A stretch of DNA of 64,000 nucleotides from Butyricicoccus sp. (lineage in GTDB: Bacteria > Bacillota > Clostridia > Oscillospirales > Butyricicoccaceae): assembly GCA_017886875.1 (NCBI GenBank), contig JAGHIZ010000063.1:1-64000 (forward strand). Reading direction: 5' to 3'. Shown here piece by piece: positions 8,171 to 17,049 of this stretch. The position numbers were made by a program, and so were the translations under genes. The stretch's first letter is position 1; each line of letters starts with the position of its first letter. The notes beneath the pieces are model-generated. The model was not told the origin of the DNA and did not search any database. It saw nothing but the letters and a program-made list of their open reading frames with translations.

Positions 8171-9454
8171 ATGATGCAGTTAAATACTTTAAAACAGAAA
8201 ATTTCAAATGGTGAGCTAGATAACCGTTTTTATGAAGTATATGGAACAAAAACAAATTTAAATGAACTAAAAACTCGTCTTGATAATCTAGTAAATAGTT
8301 ATGAAGCAGCTTTTGGTAGTGATACTGAAGTAGGGCTTTTTACTGCTCCAGGTAGAACTGAAATATGTGGCAACCATACCGACCATCAGCATGGTTGTGT
8401 GCTTGCAGGTGCAATCGACCTTGATGCAATCGCTTGTGCAGCACCAAACGGCACAAACACTGTAAATATTAAATCTGAAGGCTATCCAGAAATCGTTATT
8501 GATATAAGCGATTTTGAAGTTAAAGAGAATGAAAAAGAGACATCAGCCGCTTTAGTGCGTGGTGTAGCTGCTAGAATTACTGAGCTAGGTCACAGCGTTA
8601 ATGGCTTTAACGCTGTTATTAGCTCAACCGTTTTAGGTGGTTCTGGTCTTTCATCTTCTGCTGCTTATGAAGTTTTAATCGGTGTTATTTTTAATTCTCT
8701 ATTCTGTGATGAAAAGCTTACAGCAGTTCAAATAGCACAAATTGGTCAGTATGCTGAAAATGTTTACTTTGGTAAGCCATGCGGTCTTATGGACCAGCTT
8801 GCAAGCTCTGTCGGCGGTATGGTAGCTATTGATTTTGAAGATACTGAAAACCCTATTGTTAAAAAGATTGATTATGATTTTGCTAAATCCGGTTATTCAC
8901 TATGCATTATTGACTCTGGTGCAGACCATGCCGATTTAACAGATGAATATGCGGCAATTCCAAGCGAAATGAAGGCTGTTGCAGCATATTTTGGTAAAGA
9001 TTATTTAAGACAGGTTGATGAAGATAAGTTCTGGAGTGAAATTAAAAATATTCGCAAACAGACAGGTGATAGAGCTGTACTTCGTGCAATTCATTTCTTT
9101 GCCGACCATAAACATGTTGGTGAGCAGGTAACAGCACTTGAAAATAAAGATTTTGATGCGTTTTTATCTTGTGTAACTCGTTCTGGCCATTCATCTGCCG
9201 AGCGTCTGCAAAATATTTATTGTACAGTTCGTCCAGAACAGCAAGCGGTAACATTAACTATTGAAACTGCTCATAAGCTATTAGCGGGTAAGGGTGCAGT
9301 TCGTGTACATGGTGGTGGCTTTGCAGGCACAGTACAGGCATATGTAACAAATGGCACAGAGGAGCAGTTTAAAAACGGAATGGAAGCAGTGATTGGTGAA
9401 GGTTGCTGTCATTTTCTAAATATTCGTCCACAGGGCGGCGTAGCTTTGATTTAA
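8171..9454 (+). CDS. galK: Galactokinase (GHMP kinase family)
   Basis: Phosphorylates alpha-D-galactose with ATP to galactose 1-phosphate, first committed step of the Leloir pathway. The 427-residue protein has the galactokinase signature near residue 61 in variant form (GRTEICGNHTDHQHG; classic enzymes read GRxNxIGEHTDY), the GHMP ATP loop GGSGLSSSAA near 156, and a C-terminal GGGFAGTVQAYV segment. It is about 30 residues longer than the E. coli enzyme. RBS GGGAG precedes a double ATG; the first (8171) is taken. It is followed at 24 nt by galE with AGGAGG. Because the signature is divergent, a related sugar kinase cannot be fully excluded, but the galE-galT context argues for galactose. Confidence 0.93.
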   Translation: MMQLNTLKQKISNGELDNRFYEVYGTKTNLNELKTRLDNLVNSYEAAFGSDTEVGLFTAPGRTEICGNHTDHQHGCVLAGAIDLDAIACAAPNGTNTVNIKSEGYPEIVIDISDFEVKENEKETSAALVRGVAARITELGHSVNGFNAVISSTVLGGSGLSSSAAYEVLIGVIFNSLFCDEKLTAVQIAQIGQYAENVYFGKPCGLMDQLASSVGGMVAIDFEDTENPIVKKIDYDFAKSGYSLCIIDSGADHADLTDEYAAIPSEMKAVAAYFGKDYLRQVDEDKFWSEIKNIRKQTGDRAVLRAIHFFADHKHVGEQVTALENKDFDAFLSCVTRSGHSSAERLQNIYCTVRPEQQAVTLTIETAHKLLAGKGAVRVHGGGFAGTVQAYVTNGTEEQFKNGMEAVIGEGCCHFLNIRPQGGVALI

Positions 9455-9478
9455 TTATATTTTAGGAGGTTTTTTAAA

Positions 9479-10471
9479 ATGTCTATTTTAGTTTTAGGTG
9501 GAGCAGGTTATATTGGTTCTCATACAGCTTTAGCACTTTGTGAAGCTGGTCGTGATGTAGTAGTTGCTGATAATCTTGAAACAGGTTTTAAGGCAGCTGT
9601 GCCAGAAAAGGCTAGATTTTATCAGGGTGATATCCGTGATAGAGAATTTTTAGATAAGCTTTTTGAAACAGAAAAAATTGAAGGTGTAATTCACTTTGCA
9701 GCTAACTCTCAGGTTGGCGAAAGCATGAAAAACCCTCTAAAATATTATGATAATAATTTATGTGGTACAAAGGTGCTATTAGATAGCATGGTGGCTCATG
9801 GTGTAAACAAGATTGTTTTCTCATCTACCGCTGCAACATATGGCGAACCAGAGAGAGTACCAATTTTAGAAAGCGATAAAACCGACCCTACTAACTGCTA
9901 TGGTGAAACCAAGCTTGCTATGGAGCATATGATGAAGTGGGTTTCCAATGCACATGATTTAAAATTTGTTGCACTACGTTATTTTAATGCTTGTGGTGCT
10001 CACCCAAATGCAAAAATCGGTGAAGCTCATAACCCAGAGACACATTTAATTCCACTTATTCTCCAAGTGCCAATGGGTAAGCGTCCACAAATTTCTATCT
10101 TTGGTGATGACTATGCTACACCAGATGGAACTTGTATTCGTGACTATATCCATGTATGTGACCTTGCACAGGCTCATATCTTAGCTCTTGATTATCTTGT
10201 AAACGGTGGAGATAACAATGTATTTAACCTTGGCAATGGTGTAGGTTTCTCTGTTAAGGAAGTTATTGAAGAAGCTAGAAGCGTAACAGGTCACCCAATT
10301 CCTGCAAAAATTGAAGCTCGTCGTGCTGGTGACCCTGCACAACTAATTGCATCTAGCCAAAAAGCAAAGACTGTTTTAGGTTGGAAACCAGAATATGATG
10401 ATTTACATACAATTATTGACACCGCTTGGAAGTGGCATCAATCACACCCAAATGGCTATGAGGAGGCGTAA
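9479..10471 (+). CDS. galE: UDP-glucose 4-epimerase
   Basis: Interconverts UDP-galactose and UDP-glucose with bound NAD. The 330-residue extended SDR protein has the nucleotide loop GGAGYIGSH (7-15), the catalytic Y141-x3-K145 (YGETK), the upstream SSTAATYG serine/threonine stretch, and the family C-terminal part GWKPEYDDL. It is the middle gene of galK-galE-galT: the preceding gap holds AGGAGG, and galT begins 2 nt after its stop. It completes the cycle that regenerates UDP-glucose for GalT. Confidence 0.96.
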   Translation: MSILVLGGAGYIGSHTALALCEAGRDVVVADNLETGFKAAVPEKARFYQGDIRDREFLDKLFETEKIEGVIHFAANSQVGESMKNPLKYYDNNLCGTKVLLDSMVAHGVNKIVFSSTAATYGEPERVPILESDKTDPTNCYGETKLAMEHMMKWVSNAHDLKFVALRYFNACGAHPNAKIGEAHNPETHLIPLILQVPMGKRPQISIFGDDYATPDGTCIRDYIHVCDLAQAHILALDYLVNGGDNNVFNLGNGVGFSVKEVIEEARSVTGHPIPAKIEARRAGDPAQLIASSQKAKTVLGWKPEYDDLHTIIDTAWKWHQSHPNGYEEA

Positions 10472-10473
10472 AA

Positions 10474-11964
10474 ATGATTGATACAGCGATTTCAAACCTT
10501 ATACGCTATGCACTTGAAAAGGGTTTAATTCAGCAAGAAGATACTATTTGTGCTACAAACTCACTGCTTGAAGTGCTAAAAAAGGATAGCTATGAGCCAG
10601 TAAAAACTGAAGGCGAAATTGACCTTGCAAAAACTCTTGATGAACTTTGTGATTATGCTGCTGAAAATGGTCTTTTAGAGAATAACTCTGTTGTATATCG
10701 TGATTTATTTGATACAGCTTTAATGGGCAGACTTACACCTATGCCAAGAGAGGTTATAGCAAAGTTTAAGAGCCTCTATGATGAGGACGCTAAAAAGGCA
10801 ACAGATTGGTATTATGATTTAAGCCAGAATACAAATTATATTAGACGTGATAGAATTGCAAAGGATATGCAGTGGAAAACTGAAACCGATTACGGCACAC
10901 TGGATATAACAATTAACCTGTCTAAGCCAGAGAAAGACCCAAAGGCGATTGCAGCGGCTAGAAATATGCCAGCATCATCTTATCCAAAATGTTTACTGTG
11001 TAAAGAAAACGAAGGTTATGCAGGCAGAGTAAACCACCCTGCAAGACAAAATCACCGTGTCGTTCCAGTCACTATTGATAACACACCTTGGTTTATGCAA
11101 TATTCACCTTATGTTTATTACCCAGAACATTGTATAGTGTTTAATTCTCAGCATACTCCAATGAAAATTGACCGAGCTTGTTTTAGAAAACTGCTTGATT
11201 TTGTAGGTCAGTTCCCTCATTATTTTGTAGGTTCTAATGCTGATTTGCCAATAGTAGGCGGCTCTATTCTAGCACATGACCATTTCCAAGGCGGTCATTA
11301 TACATTTGCAATGGAAACTGCACCTATTGAAACCGAAATTTCTTTTGATGGTTTTGATGATGTAAAAGCGGGTATTGTAAAATGGCCAATGTCAGTTATT
11401 AGATTAACTGCAAAAGAGCCAGAACGCCTTATTGAGCTTGCTGATAAAATCCTAAATAGCTGGAGAAATTACACTGATGAAGCTGCTATGATTTTAGCTT
11501 TCACAGACAATACTCCACATAACACAATCACTCCTATTGCACGTCGCAGAGGTCAAGATTTTGAACTTGATTTAGTGCTTAGAAATAACATTACAACTGA
11601 TGAGCACCCTCTGGGACTTTATCACCCACATGAGCAGTTGCACCATATCAAAAAGGAAAATATCGGTCTTATTGAGGTAATGGGACTTGCAGTTTTACCA
11701 GCAAGATTAAAAACTGAGCTTGCAGTTTTAGCTGACAAGATGGTAAAAGGTGAGGATTTAACCGCTGATGAACTAACTGCATCACATGCTGAGTGGGCTT
11801 ATGAGATTATGAAAAATAATCAGATTACAGCCGAAAATGTAACAAGCATTATTGAGAAAGAAGTGGGCAAAGTATTCGCTGAAGTGCTTGAACATGCTGG
11901 CGTTTATAAGCGAAATGATGAAGGAAAACAAGCGTTTTTACGTTTTGTATCACAAGTAAAGTGA
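10474..11964 (+). CDS. galT: UDP-glucose--hexose-1-phosphate uridylyltransferase (type 2)
   Basis: Transfers UMP from UDP-glucose to galactose 1-phosphate. At 496 residues it belongs to the long Gram-positive GalT type, not the short zinc-bearing E. coli type. The active-site motif HDHFQGGHYTF (His268 and His270) is present, and the N-terminal part has the DLFDTALMGRLTPMPREV block seen in this type. RBS GAGGAGG overlaps the end of galE, and the start lies 2 nt after that stop. No clear terminator follows within the next 60 nt, so some readthrough into the Trp T-box leader is possible. Confidence 0.95.
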   Translation: MIDTAISNLIRYALEKGLIQQEDTICATNSLLEVLKKDSYEPVKTEGEIDLAKTLDELCDYAAENGLLENNSVVYRDLFDTALMGRLTPMPREVIAKFKSLYDEDAKKATDWYYDLSQNTNYIRRDRIAKDMQWKTETDYGTLDITINLSKPEKDPKAIAAARNMPASSYPKCLLCKENEGYAGRVNHPARQNHRVVPVTIDNTPWFMQYSPYVYYPEHCIVFNSQHTPMKIDRACFRKLLDFVGQFPHYFVGSNADLPIVGGSILAHDHFQGGHYTFAMETAPIETEISFDGFDDVKAGIVKWPMSVIRLTAKEPERLIELADKILNSWRNYTDEAAMILAFTDNTPHNTITPIARRRGQDFELDLVLRNNITTDEHPLGLYHPHEQLHHIKKENIGLIEVMGLAVLPARLKTELAVLADKMVKGEDLTADELTASHAEWAYEIMKNNQITAENVTSIIEKEVGKVFAEVLEHAGVYKRNDEGKQAFLRFVSQVK

Positions 11965-12029
11965 TAAAAATACAAAAATACCTAAAAAGCTCTTTATTAA
12001 AATAAACCAATAAAAATAAAAAAATACTG

Positions 12030-12059
12030 TTGACAAAATGCCTATAACTGTCATATAAT
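12030..12059 (+). promoter_or_regulatory. Promoter of the T-box/trpB2 unit
   Basis: TTGACA (12030-12035), 18 nt, TATAAT (12054-12059): both boxes match consensus perfectly. Confidence 0.8.
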
Positions 12060-12065
12060 GCTGAA

Positions 12066-12354
12066 TATAAGGTATAAACCGTTGACGAAGAATAGTAGTT
12101 CGGAATTCAGCCTTTCAGAGAGTCGCAGGCGGTGAGATTGCGGCAGGTGTTTAGAGCCGATATGAATGGACTTCTAAGGGCAAGGTGAACAGATTATTTC
12201 TAAGTAGCTAAGACGGGTTTCCCACCCGTTACCAAGGGGAGGCGTATTTTAGTACGTTTGCTTGAGTGGGTGCATATTTGCATCAATTTGGGTGGTACCG
12301 CAGAAGATGAATTTTCAGACTTCTGTCCCATTGTATGGGGCAGGAGTCTTTTTT
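12066..12354 (+). promoter_or_regulatory. T-box leader, tryptophan-specific
   Basis: A classic T-box riboswitch. Stem I begins near GAAGAATAGTAG, carries the distal AGAGAG and GGTGAGA elements, and returns through GAATGGACTTC, where the specifier codon is TGG (12167-12169), that is tryptophan, flanked by GAAG/CTTC pairing. The T-box sequence TGGGTGGTACCGC is at 12289-12301. The terminator has a 15-bp stem (12317-12331 with 12335-12349) and a T-run. Uncharged tRNA-Trp would pair with both sites and let transcription reach trpB2. The bulge UGGU would meet the G discriminator of tRNA-Trp (seen at 1-45) by a G-U pair. Confidence 0.93.
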
Positions 12355-12394
12355 ATTAACTAAAAATTTTTTTATTATAAAAGGAGCGATTGTT

Positions 12395-13771
12395 ATGCCT
12401 AAAATTCCACACAGATTATATTTAACCGAAGACCAAATGCCAAAACAGTGGTATAACCTTCGTGCGGATATGAAAGAACAGCCAGACCCTATGCTAAATC
12501 CGCAAACTTTAAAGCCTGTAACTGAACAAGATTTATATCCTATCTTTTGTGAAGAATTAGCTCGTCAAGAACTTGATGCAACAAATCGTTATATTGATAT
12601 TCCAGAAGAAATTTTGGAAGAATATATGATTTACAGACCATCACCATTGATTAGAGCATATAATCTTGAAAAATCACTTGATACACCAGCAAAGATTTAT
12701 TATAAGTTTGAGGGTAATAATACATCAGGTAGCCATAAATTAAACTCAGCTATTGCTCAGGCTTATTATGCTAAAAAGCAGGGCATTAAAAGGCTTACAA
12801 CAGAAACTGGTGCAGGTCAATGGGGTACAGCTCTTGCAGAGGCTTGTTCATATTTCGGCTTAGAGCTTGAAGTATTTCAGGTTAAATGCTCTTATGAACA
12901 AAAGCCTTTTAGACGTGCAATTATGGAAGTTTTTGATGCAAATGTAACACCATCACCATCAATGACAACTGAAGCAGGTAGAAAGATTTTAGCCGAAAAT
13001 CCTAATACCACTGGTTCTTTAGGCTGTGCAATTTCTGAGGCAGTTGAAAAGGCTGTAACTACTGAGTCTTGTCGTTATGTTTTGGGTTCTGTGCTAAATC
13101 AAGTGCTTTTACATCAGTCTATTATCGGTCTTGAGTCCAAAACAGCTATGGAGATTTTAGGAGAATATCCAGATGTAGTTATCGGTTGTGCTGGTGGCGG
13201 TTCTAACCTTGGTGGTTTAATTGCACCATTTATGCAAGATAAATTAACAGGTAAAGCAAATCCTAGAATTTTAGCAGTTGAACCAGCATCTTGTCCATCA
13301 CTTACAAGAGGCAAATATGCATATGATTATTGTGATACAGGTAAGGTTACACCACTTGCAAGAATGTATACATTAGGTGCAGGCTTTATTCCAGCAGCTA
13401 ATCATGCAGGCGGTTTAAGATATCATGGTATGAGTCCTATTTTATCCAAGCTTTATCATGACGGCTATATGGAAGCTACATCAGTACAGCAGACAGATGT
13501 GTTTGATGCTGCGGTATACTTTGCACAGAAAGAAACAATTCTGCCAGCTCCAGAATCAGCTCATGCAATCCGTGCAGCTATTGACGAGGCTATTAAGTGC
13601 AGAGAGTCAGGTGAGGCTAAAACAATCCTATTTGGTCTTACTGGCACAGGTTATTTTGATATGACTGCATATTCATCACATAGAGCCAAGACAATGCAAA
13701 ATTATATTCCTACAGATGAAGAATTAGAAAAAGGCTTTGCATCTCTGCCAAAACTAGATGGTATTCAGTAA
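12395..13771 (+). CDS. Tryptophan synthase beta-like protein (TrpB2 type)
   Basis: A 458-residue PLP enzyme of the TrpB2 group, which joins indole and L-serine to tryptophan and often acts without the alpha subunit. The PLP lysine is Lys115 in SGSHKLNSA, and the phosphate-binding loop GGGSNLGG is near residue 267. The N-terminus (PHRLYLTEDQMPKQWYN) is characteristic of TrpB2. The frame opens at 12335 inside the T-box terminator; ATG 12395 with AAAGGAG is the true start. Control by a Trp T-box shows that the cell treats it as a tryptophan-supply gene. No trpA or other trp gene is in the window, so it may recycle indole or act with an alpha subunit encoded elsewhere. Confidence 0.92.
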   Translation: MPKIPHRLYLTEDQMPKQWYNLRADMKEQPDPMLNPQTLKPVTEQDLYPIFCEELARQELDATNRYIDIPEEILEEYMIYRPSPLIRAYNLEKSLDTPAKIYYKFEGNNTSGSHKLNSAIAQAYYAKKQGIKRLTTETGAGQWGTALAEACSYFGLELEVFQVKCSYEQKPFRRAIMEVFDANVTPSPSMTTEAGRKILAENPNTTGSLGCAISEAVEKAVTTESCRYVLGSVLNQVLLHQSIIGLESKTAMEILGEYPDVVIGCAGGGSNLGGLIAPFMQDKLTGKANPRILAVEPASCPSLTRGKYAYDYCDTGKVTPLARMYTLGAGFIPAANHAGGLRYHGMSPILSKLYHDGYMEATSVQQTDVFDAAVYFAQKETILPAPESAHAIRAAIDEAIKCRESGEAKTILFGLTGTGYFDMTAYSSHRAKTMQNYIPTDEELEKGFASLPKLDGIQ

Positions 13772-13773
13772 TA

Positions 13774-13807
13774 AAAAAATCCTCTCGTAAAAACGAGAGG
13801 ATTTTTT
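13774..13807. terminator. Bidirectional terminator between trpB2 and the chromate transporter genes
   Basis: A perfect 15-bp stem with arm AAAAAATCCTCTCGT, an AAAA loop and a T-run on both sides. Confidence 0.93.
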
Positions 13808-13812
13808 GCTTT

Positions 13813-14358
13813 TTAAAGCTTAAATATTATACCTACAACAGCGGCAATCAAAATATAAAGAGCAGGGTGTAAATTTATTTTATTTACCAATATAAGAAGT
13901 ATAACACCTAAAATTAAATGAGGGATTTGAATACTTACACCAGTAGCCGAAATTAAAAAGAAAGCATTTTTAACAACCAATACACCCGCTGAGGCAATAA
14001 GTGCAGTAGATGCAGGACGCAATCCATAAAACACATTTTGTACTAATGTGCTTTTTTGGAATTTATCAAGCACACGACTTATAATTAGAATAACAATAAT
14101 AGCGGGAGCTATAATTCCAAGAGTTGCAACTATTGCACCGATTAAACCATCGGTTAAAAATCCGACATAAGTCGCAGCATTTACACCAATAGGGCCGGGA
14201 GTAGACTCGCTTATAGCTATAAGATTGGTTACATCAGCATGAGTAAACCAGCCTGTTTTATCAGATATATTATATAAAAATGGAAGTGTTGCAAGACCAC
14301 CGCCAACAGAAAACAAACCGACCTTAAAAAATTCAAAGAACAAACGAAGTAAAATCAT
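13813..14358 (-). CDS. Chromate transporter family protein, half-size subunit 2
   Basis: A 181-residue membrane protein with one CHR domain, half of the two-domain ChrA. Visible family motifs are VGLFSVGGGLATLPFL near the start and ISESTPGPIGVNAATYVGF in the middle, with five to six hydrophobic segments. Such short CHR proteins usually come in pairs that act together as a heteromer. Its ATG shares one base with the stop of the upstream CHR gene (TAATG), and AAGGAGG precedes it, so the two are coupled. Chromate export is known for the family; in an anaerobe the natural anion could be different. Confidence 0.87.
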   Translation of the reverse strand: MILLRLFFEFFKVGLFSVGGGLATLPFLYNISDKTGWFTHADVTNLIAISESTPGPIGVNAATYVGFLTDGLIGAIVATLGIIAPAIIVILIISRVLDKFQKSTLVQNVFYGLRPASTALIASAGVLVVKNAFFLISATGVSIQIPHLILGVILLILVNKINLHPALYILIAAVVGIIFKL

Positions 14359-14903
14359 TATTTTACCTCCTTGTTTTGCACAGTTTTTATAATAACGCCA
14401 GAAATGCCAGCTAAAGTGACAAGTATAATCGGGGAAATACTAAATGCAGCAGATAAAATAAAAACTACACCAAAAATTATAGCTGTACTGGTGCTAACAA
14501 CAGTGTTTTTCCAGAGTTTGCGAACCGCTTGGAAGATAAGCACACAAACACATACACGAATACCAGCAAAAGCATGTTGAACAACAGCTAAATCAGCGAA
14601 GTTTTGCAGAAAAGCCGCAATAATAGTTATAATAACAAGTGAAGGGAAAGCAACACCCAAAGTTGCAAAAATGCCACCAAAAACCCCTGCAACTTTATAG
14701 CCTATAAAAGTGGCAGTGTTAATAGCAATAACCCCTGGAGTACATTGAGAGATTGCATAATAGTCAGCAAGTTCGCTTTCGGTAGTCCAGCCGTGATTTT
14801 CAACAAGTTCACGTTGCATCATAGGCAGCATTGAATATCCGCCGCCAAAAGTCAGACCGCCTATTCTCATAAATGTTAAGAATAATGTTAGATATGTTCT
14901 CAT
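14358..14903 (-). CDS. Chromate transporter family protein, half-size subunit 1
   Basis: A 181-residue CHR-domain membrane protein, first of the pair. It shows GGLTFGGGYSMLPMMQRELV in the first third and ISQCTPGVIAINTATFIG in the middle, the two conserved blocks of the family. RBS AAAGGAG lies 6 nt before ATG. The partner gene starts at its stop codon. The two copies are clearly different in sequence, as expected for the N- and C-terminal halves of a split ChrA. Confidence 0.87.
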   Translation of the reverse strand: MRTYLTLFLTFMRIGGLTFGGGYSMLPMMQRELVENHGWTTESELADYYAISQCTPGVIAINTATFIGYKVAGVFGGIFATLGVAFPSLVIITIIAAFLQNFADLAVVQHAFAGIRVCVCVLIFQAVRKLWKNTVVSTSTAIIFGVVFILSAAFSISPIILVTLAGISGVIIKTVQNKEVK

Positions 14904-15016
14904 TTTTTCTCCTTTAAATAATCAGATTGTTTAATTTCCAATTGTTATTATATATCATGTTTATAATAAATTCCAGATAAAATTTGATTAGCACAGACTA
15001 ACAAAAGCGTATAACA

Positions 15017-15045
15017 TTGCGAAAAAATGTATATTAGGTTATACT
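15017..15045 (+). promoter_or_regulatory. Promoter of the Mrp-type ATPase gene
   Basis: TTGCGA (15017-15022), 17 nt, TATACT (15040-15045). Confidence 0.6.
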
Positions 15046-15082
15046 ATAAATACTGCGTATTAAGCGAAGGAGATGTTTAAAA

Positions 15083-15904
15083 ATGGGTTGTTCCCATAAT
15101 TGTGAAACTTGCAGCTCTAATTGTGGTCAGCCAAAAAGTTTATTGGTTGCACCTAATAAGCTGTCTAAAATCGGAAAAGTAATTGCTGTTGTGTCTGGTA
15201 AAGGTGGCGTAGGTAAAAGCCTTGCAACATCTATGTTAGCTGTTGGTATGAACAGAAAAGGCTATCATTCTGCAATTTTAGATGCTGATATTACTGGCCC
15301 ATCTATTCCAAAGGCTTTCGGTGTTTCTGGTAAACTTGAAGGCTGTGAAGAAGGTATTCTGCCTAAAACATCAGATACTGGCATTGATATGGTGTCTATT
15401 AACTTTGTTTTAGACCATGTAGACGACCCTGTTATTTATCGTGGTCCAATTATCGCTGAAACTGTAAAACAGTTCTGGTCAGATGTGATTTGGGACGATG
15501 TAGATTATATGTTTGTTGATATGCCTCCAGGAACAGGCGATGTACCGTTAACTGTTTTCCAGTCAATTCCTGTTGATGGCATTGTTATTATGACCTCACC
15601 TCAAGATTTGGTATCAATGATTGTGGGTAAGGCTGTGAAAATGGCTAAAATGATGAATGTTCCTATTTTGGGTATTATAGAAAATTATAGCTATTTAGAA
15701 TGTCCAGACTGTGGCAAGAAAATCGAAGTTTTTGGCAAGAGTAAGCTTGATGAAGTTGCATCAAGCTATGAAATTCCAGTGCTTGCTAAACTGCCACTTG
15801 ACCCAAAGCTTGCAGCAGCAGTTGATGCGGGTTGTATTGAAGATGCTAAACTTCCAGAAGCACTTCATGGTGCAATGAAAGTATTAGAAGCACTTAGAGA
15901 TTAA
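15083..15904 (+). CDS. Mrp/NBP35 family P-loop ATPase (Fe-S cluster carrier)
   Basis: A 273-residue cytoplasmic ATPase of the Mrp/ApbC/NBP35 family, which holds [4Fe-4S] clusters and passes them to apo-proteins. It has a cysteine-rich N-terminus (CSHNCETCSSNCG), the deviant Walker A SGKGGVGKS (38-46), the family segment DADITGPSIPKAFGV, MPPGTGDVPLT, and a CPDCG pair near 207 that bridges the cluster in the dimer. It is a single gene: own promoter, RBS GAAGGAG, and a terminator after it. The many Fe-S enzymes nearby (hydrogenase, serine dehydratase, fumarase) are possible clients, an inference only. Confidence 0.93.
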   Translation: MGCSHNCETCSSNCGQPKSLLVAPNKLSKIGKVIAVVSGKGGVGKSLATSMLAVGMNRKGYHSAILDADITGPSIPKAFGVSGKLEGCEEGILPKTSDTGIDMVSINFVLDHVDDPVIYRGPIIAETVKQFWSDVIWDDVDYMFVDMPPGTGDVPLTVFQSIPVDGIVIMTSPQDLVSMIVGKAVKMAKMMNVPILGIIENYSYLECPDCGKKIEVFGKSKLDEVASSYEIPVLAKLPLDPKLAAAVDAGCIEDAKLPEALHGAMKVLEALRD

Positions 15905-15909
15905 AAAAT

Positions 15910-15940
15910 AAAGGGGTTTCAGCAGTGAAATCCCTTTTTT
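15910..15940 (+). terminator. Terminator of the Mrp-type ATPase gene
   Basis: An 11-bp stem AAAGGGGTTTC/GAAATCCCTTT with a 6-nt loop and T-run. Confidence 0.85.
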
Positions 15941-15957
15941 TAATGAGAGGTGAATAT

Positions 15958-16266
15958 ATGGGGATTGGTTTAAGACTAAAGGAAATTAGAAAAACAGCAA
16001 AACTTACACAAAATGATATAGCAAGTGTACTAGGTACAACAAGAGAAGCCTATGGTATGTATGAAACTGGCAAAAGACAGATAAGTTTAAAAATTCTTTG
16101 TGAGTTAGCACAGTATTATAATGTATCCATTGATTATTTAGTTGGTAGGGTAGAAAATCCAAAAGAAGAAGTCGAGCTTTTAGAAATATACAGAAAGCTC
16201 GATAAAAGGGGAAAACAAGCCATATTATCACTTGCAAAAATAGAAATGCAGCTTTCCAAAGAGTAA
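15958..16266 (+). CDS. XRE-family helix-turn-helix regulator
   Basis: A 102-residue DNA-binding protein. Residues 4-62 form a Cro/C1-type HTH (LKEIRKTAKLTQNDIASVLG with YGMYETGKRQIS as recognition part), followed by a short C-terminal helix region (YNVSIDYLVGR and an acidic helix) typical of small clostridial XRE regulators. The frame opens at 15925, inside the preceding terminator; GAGAGG at 15945-15950 points to ATG 15958. Its target is unknown. The terminator hairpin after it overlaps its last codons. Confidence 0.85.
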   Translation: MGIGLRLKEIRKTAKLTQNDIASVLGTTREAYGMYETGKRQISLKILCELAQYYNVSIDYLVGRVENPKEEVELLEIYRKLDKRGKQAILSLAKIEMQLSKE

Positions 16267-16289
16267 AAGGAGAGCTGCATTATTTTTTT
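16246..16289 (+). terminator. Terminator overlapping the 3' end of the XRE gene
   Basis: A 12-bp stem: ATGCAGCTTTCC at 16246-16257 (still coding) pairs with GGAGAGCTGCAT at 16269-16280, followed by a T-rich run. The left arm lies inside the coding region. Confidence 0.85.
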
Positions 16290-16869
16290 ATTTAGTTTGA
16301 GTTGCATGTTTATAAAGATTTGTTGAAGAAAGGGCTTTTCTTAAAACAGGTGTCAAAATCTGTGATAATACAATAGCGAATATAATATTAAATGCAGATG
16401 TAGGAAGTATTGTCACAACTGCACCAAGAGCAGGAACAAGTTCAGAACCACCGAGCATTAATGTTATAATTTTTTCTGCATAATACATAATATACATTAA
16501 TAATACACCAGAGATAGATGCAATTAAATTTAATTTTTTATTGTTTCCATTTGCACCGCCAATATGAGCAATTTTTCCGCAAACAAAAGCCATTAAAAAG
16601 AATTTTATAAAGGTAATCCATGCAGTTGGAGCATACATCGGGTCAGTTAAATCAAAAAGTGCAGAACCTATACCAGAAGCAAGACCGCCTGAAACCCCAC
16701 CAAATAAAATACCAAATAAAAGACAAAGAGCGTTTGCAGTTTTAAGCATAGTTTTTCCCGCTGGTGTCATAATAGGTATTGATAAAAATCTTGTGCTAAT
16801 AAAAATAAATGCTGCAAGCATACCAATTAACACTATTTTTTGCACGTCCCATTGTTTGTTTTCTTTCAT
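16288..16869 (-). CDS. ECF transporter S component (substrate unknown)
   Basis: A 193-residue membrane protein with about six hydrophobic segments, of the substrate-binding S-component type of energy-coupling factor vitamin transporters. N-terminal VQKIVLIGMLAAFIF, the GVSGGLASGIGSALFDLTDP stretch after the second segment, and the basic ends fit the family. The energising EcfA/A'/T genes are not in the window, as usual for group II ECF systems that share one module. The frame can start at GTG 16881, but GGGAG sits 11 nt before ATG 16869, which I prefer. I found no riboswitch upstream that would name the vitamin. Confidence 0.82.
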   Translation of the reverse strand: MKENKQWDVQKIVLIGMLAAFIFISTRFLSIPIMTPAGKTMLKTANALCLLFGILFGGVSGGLASGIGSALFDLTDPMYAPTAWITFIKFFLMAFVCGKIAHIGGANGNNKKLNLIASISGVLLMYIMYYAEKIITLMLGGSELVPALGAVVTILPTSAFNIIFAIVLSQILTPVLRKALSSTNLYKHATQTK

Positions 16870-17049
16870 AGTAAATTTCACTCCCTAAGCTGTTATTTTT
16901 AACATGACTATACTTTATAATAAAATTGACATTTTTAAAAGTGCCAATTTTAAATATTTTTATAATGCCAGATTTAATATGGATAAAAGTATAAATTTGA
17001 GCTAATAATAATTATATATAAAGCTTAAATGACAGGAGAAATGTTATAT

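Noticed and set aside
12335..12394. Upstream extension of trpB2 by 20 codons
   Set aside because: It begins inside the T-box terminator stem; ATG 12395 has AAAGGAG and the family N-terminus starts there.
16870..17049. A possible vitamin riboswitch before the ECF S-component gene
   Set aside because: The gap is AT-rich with no conserved core that I recognise (no TPP, preQ1, cobalamin or folate motif).
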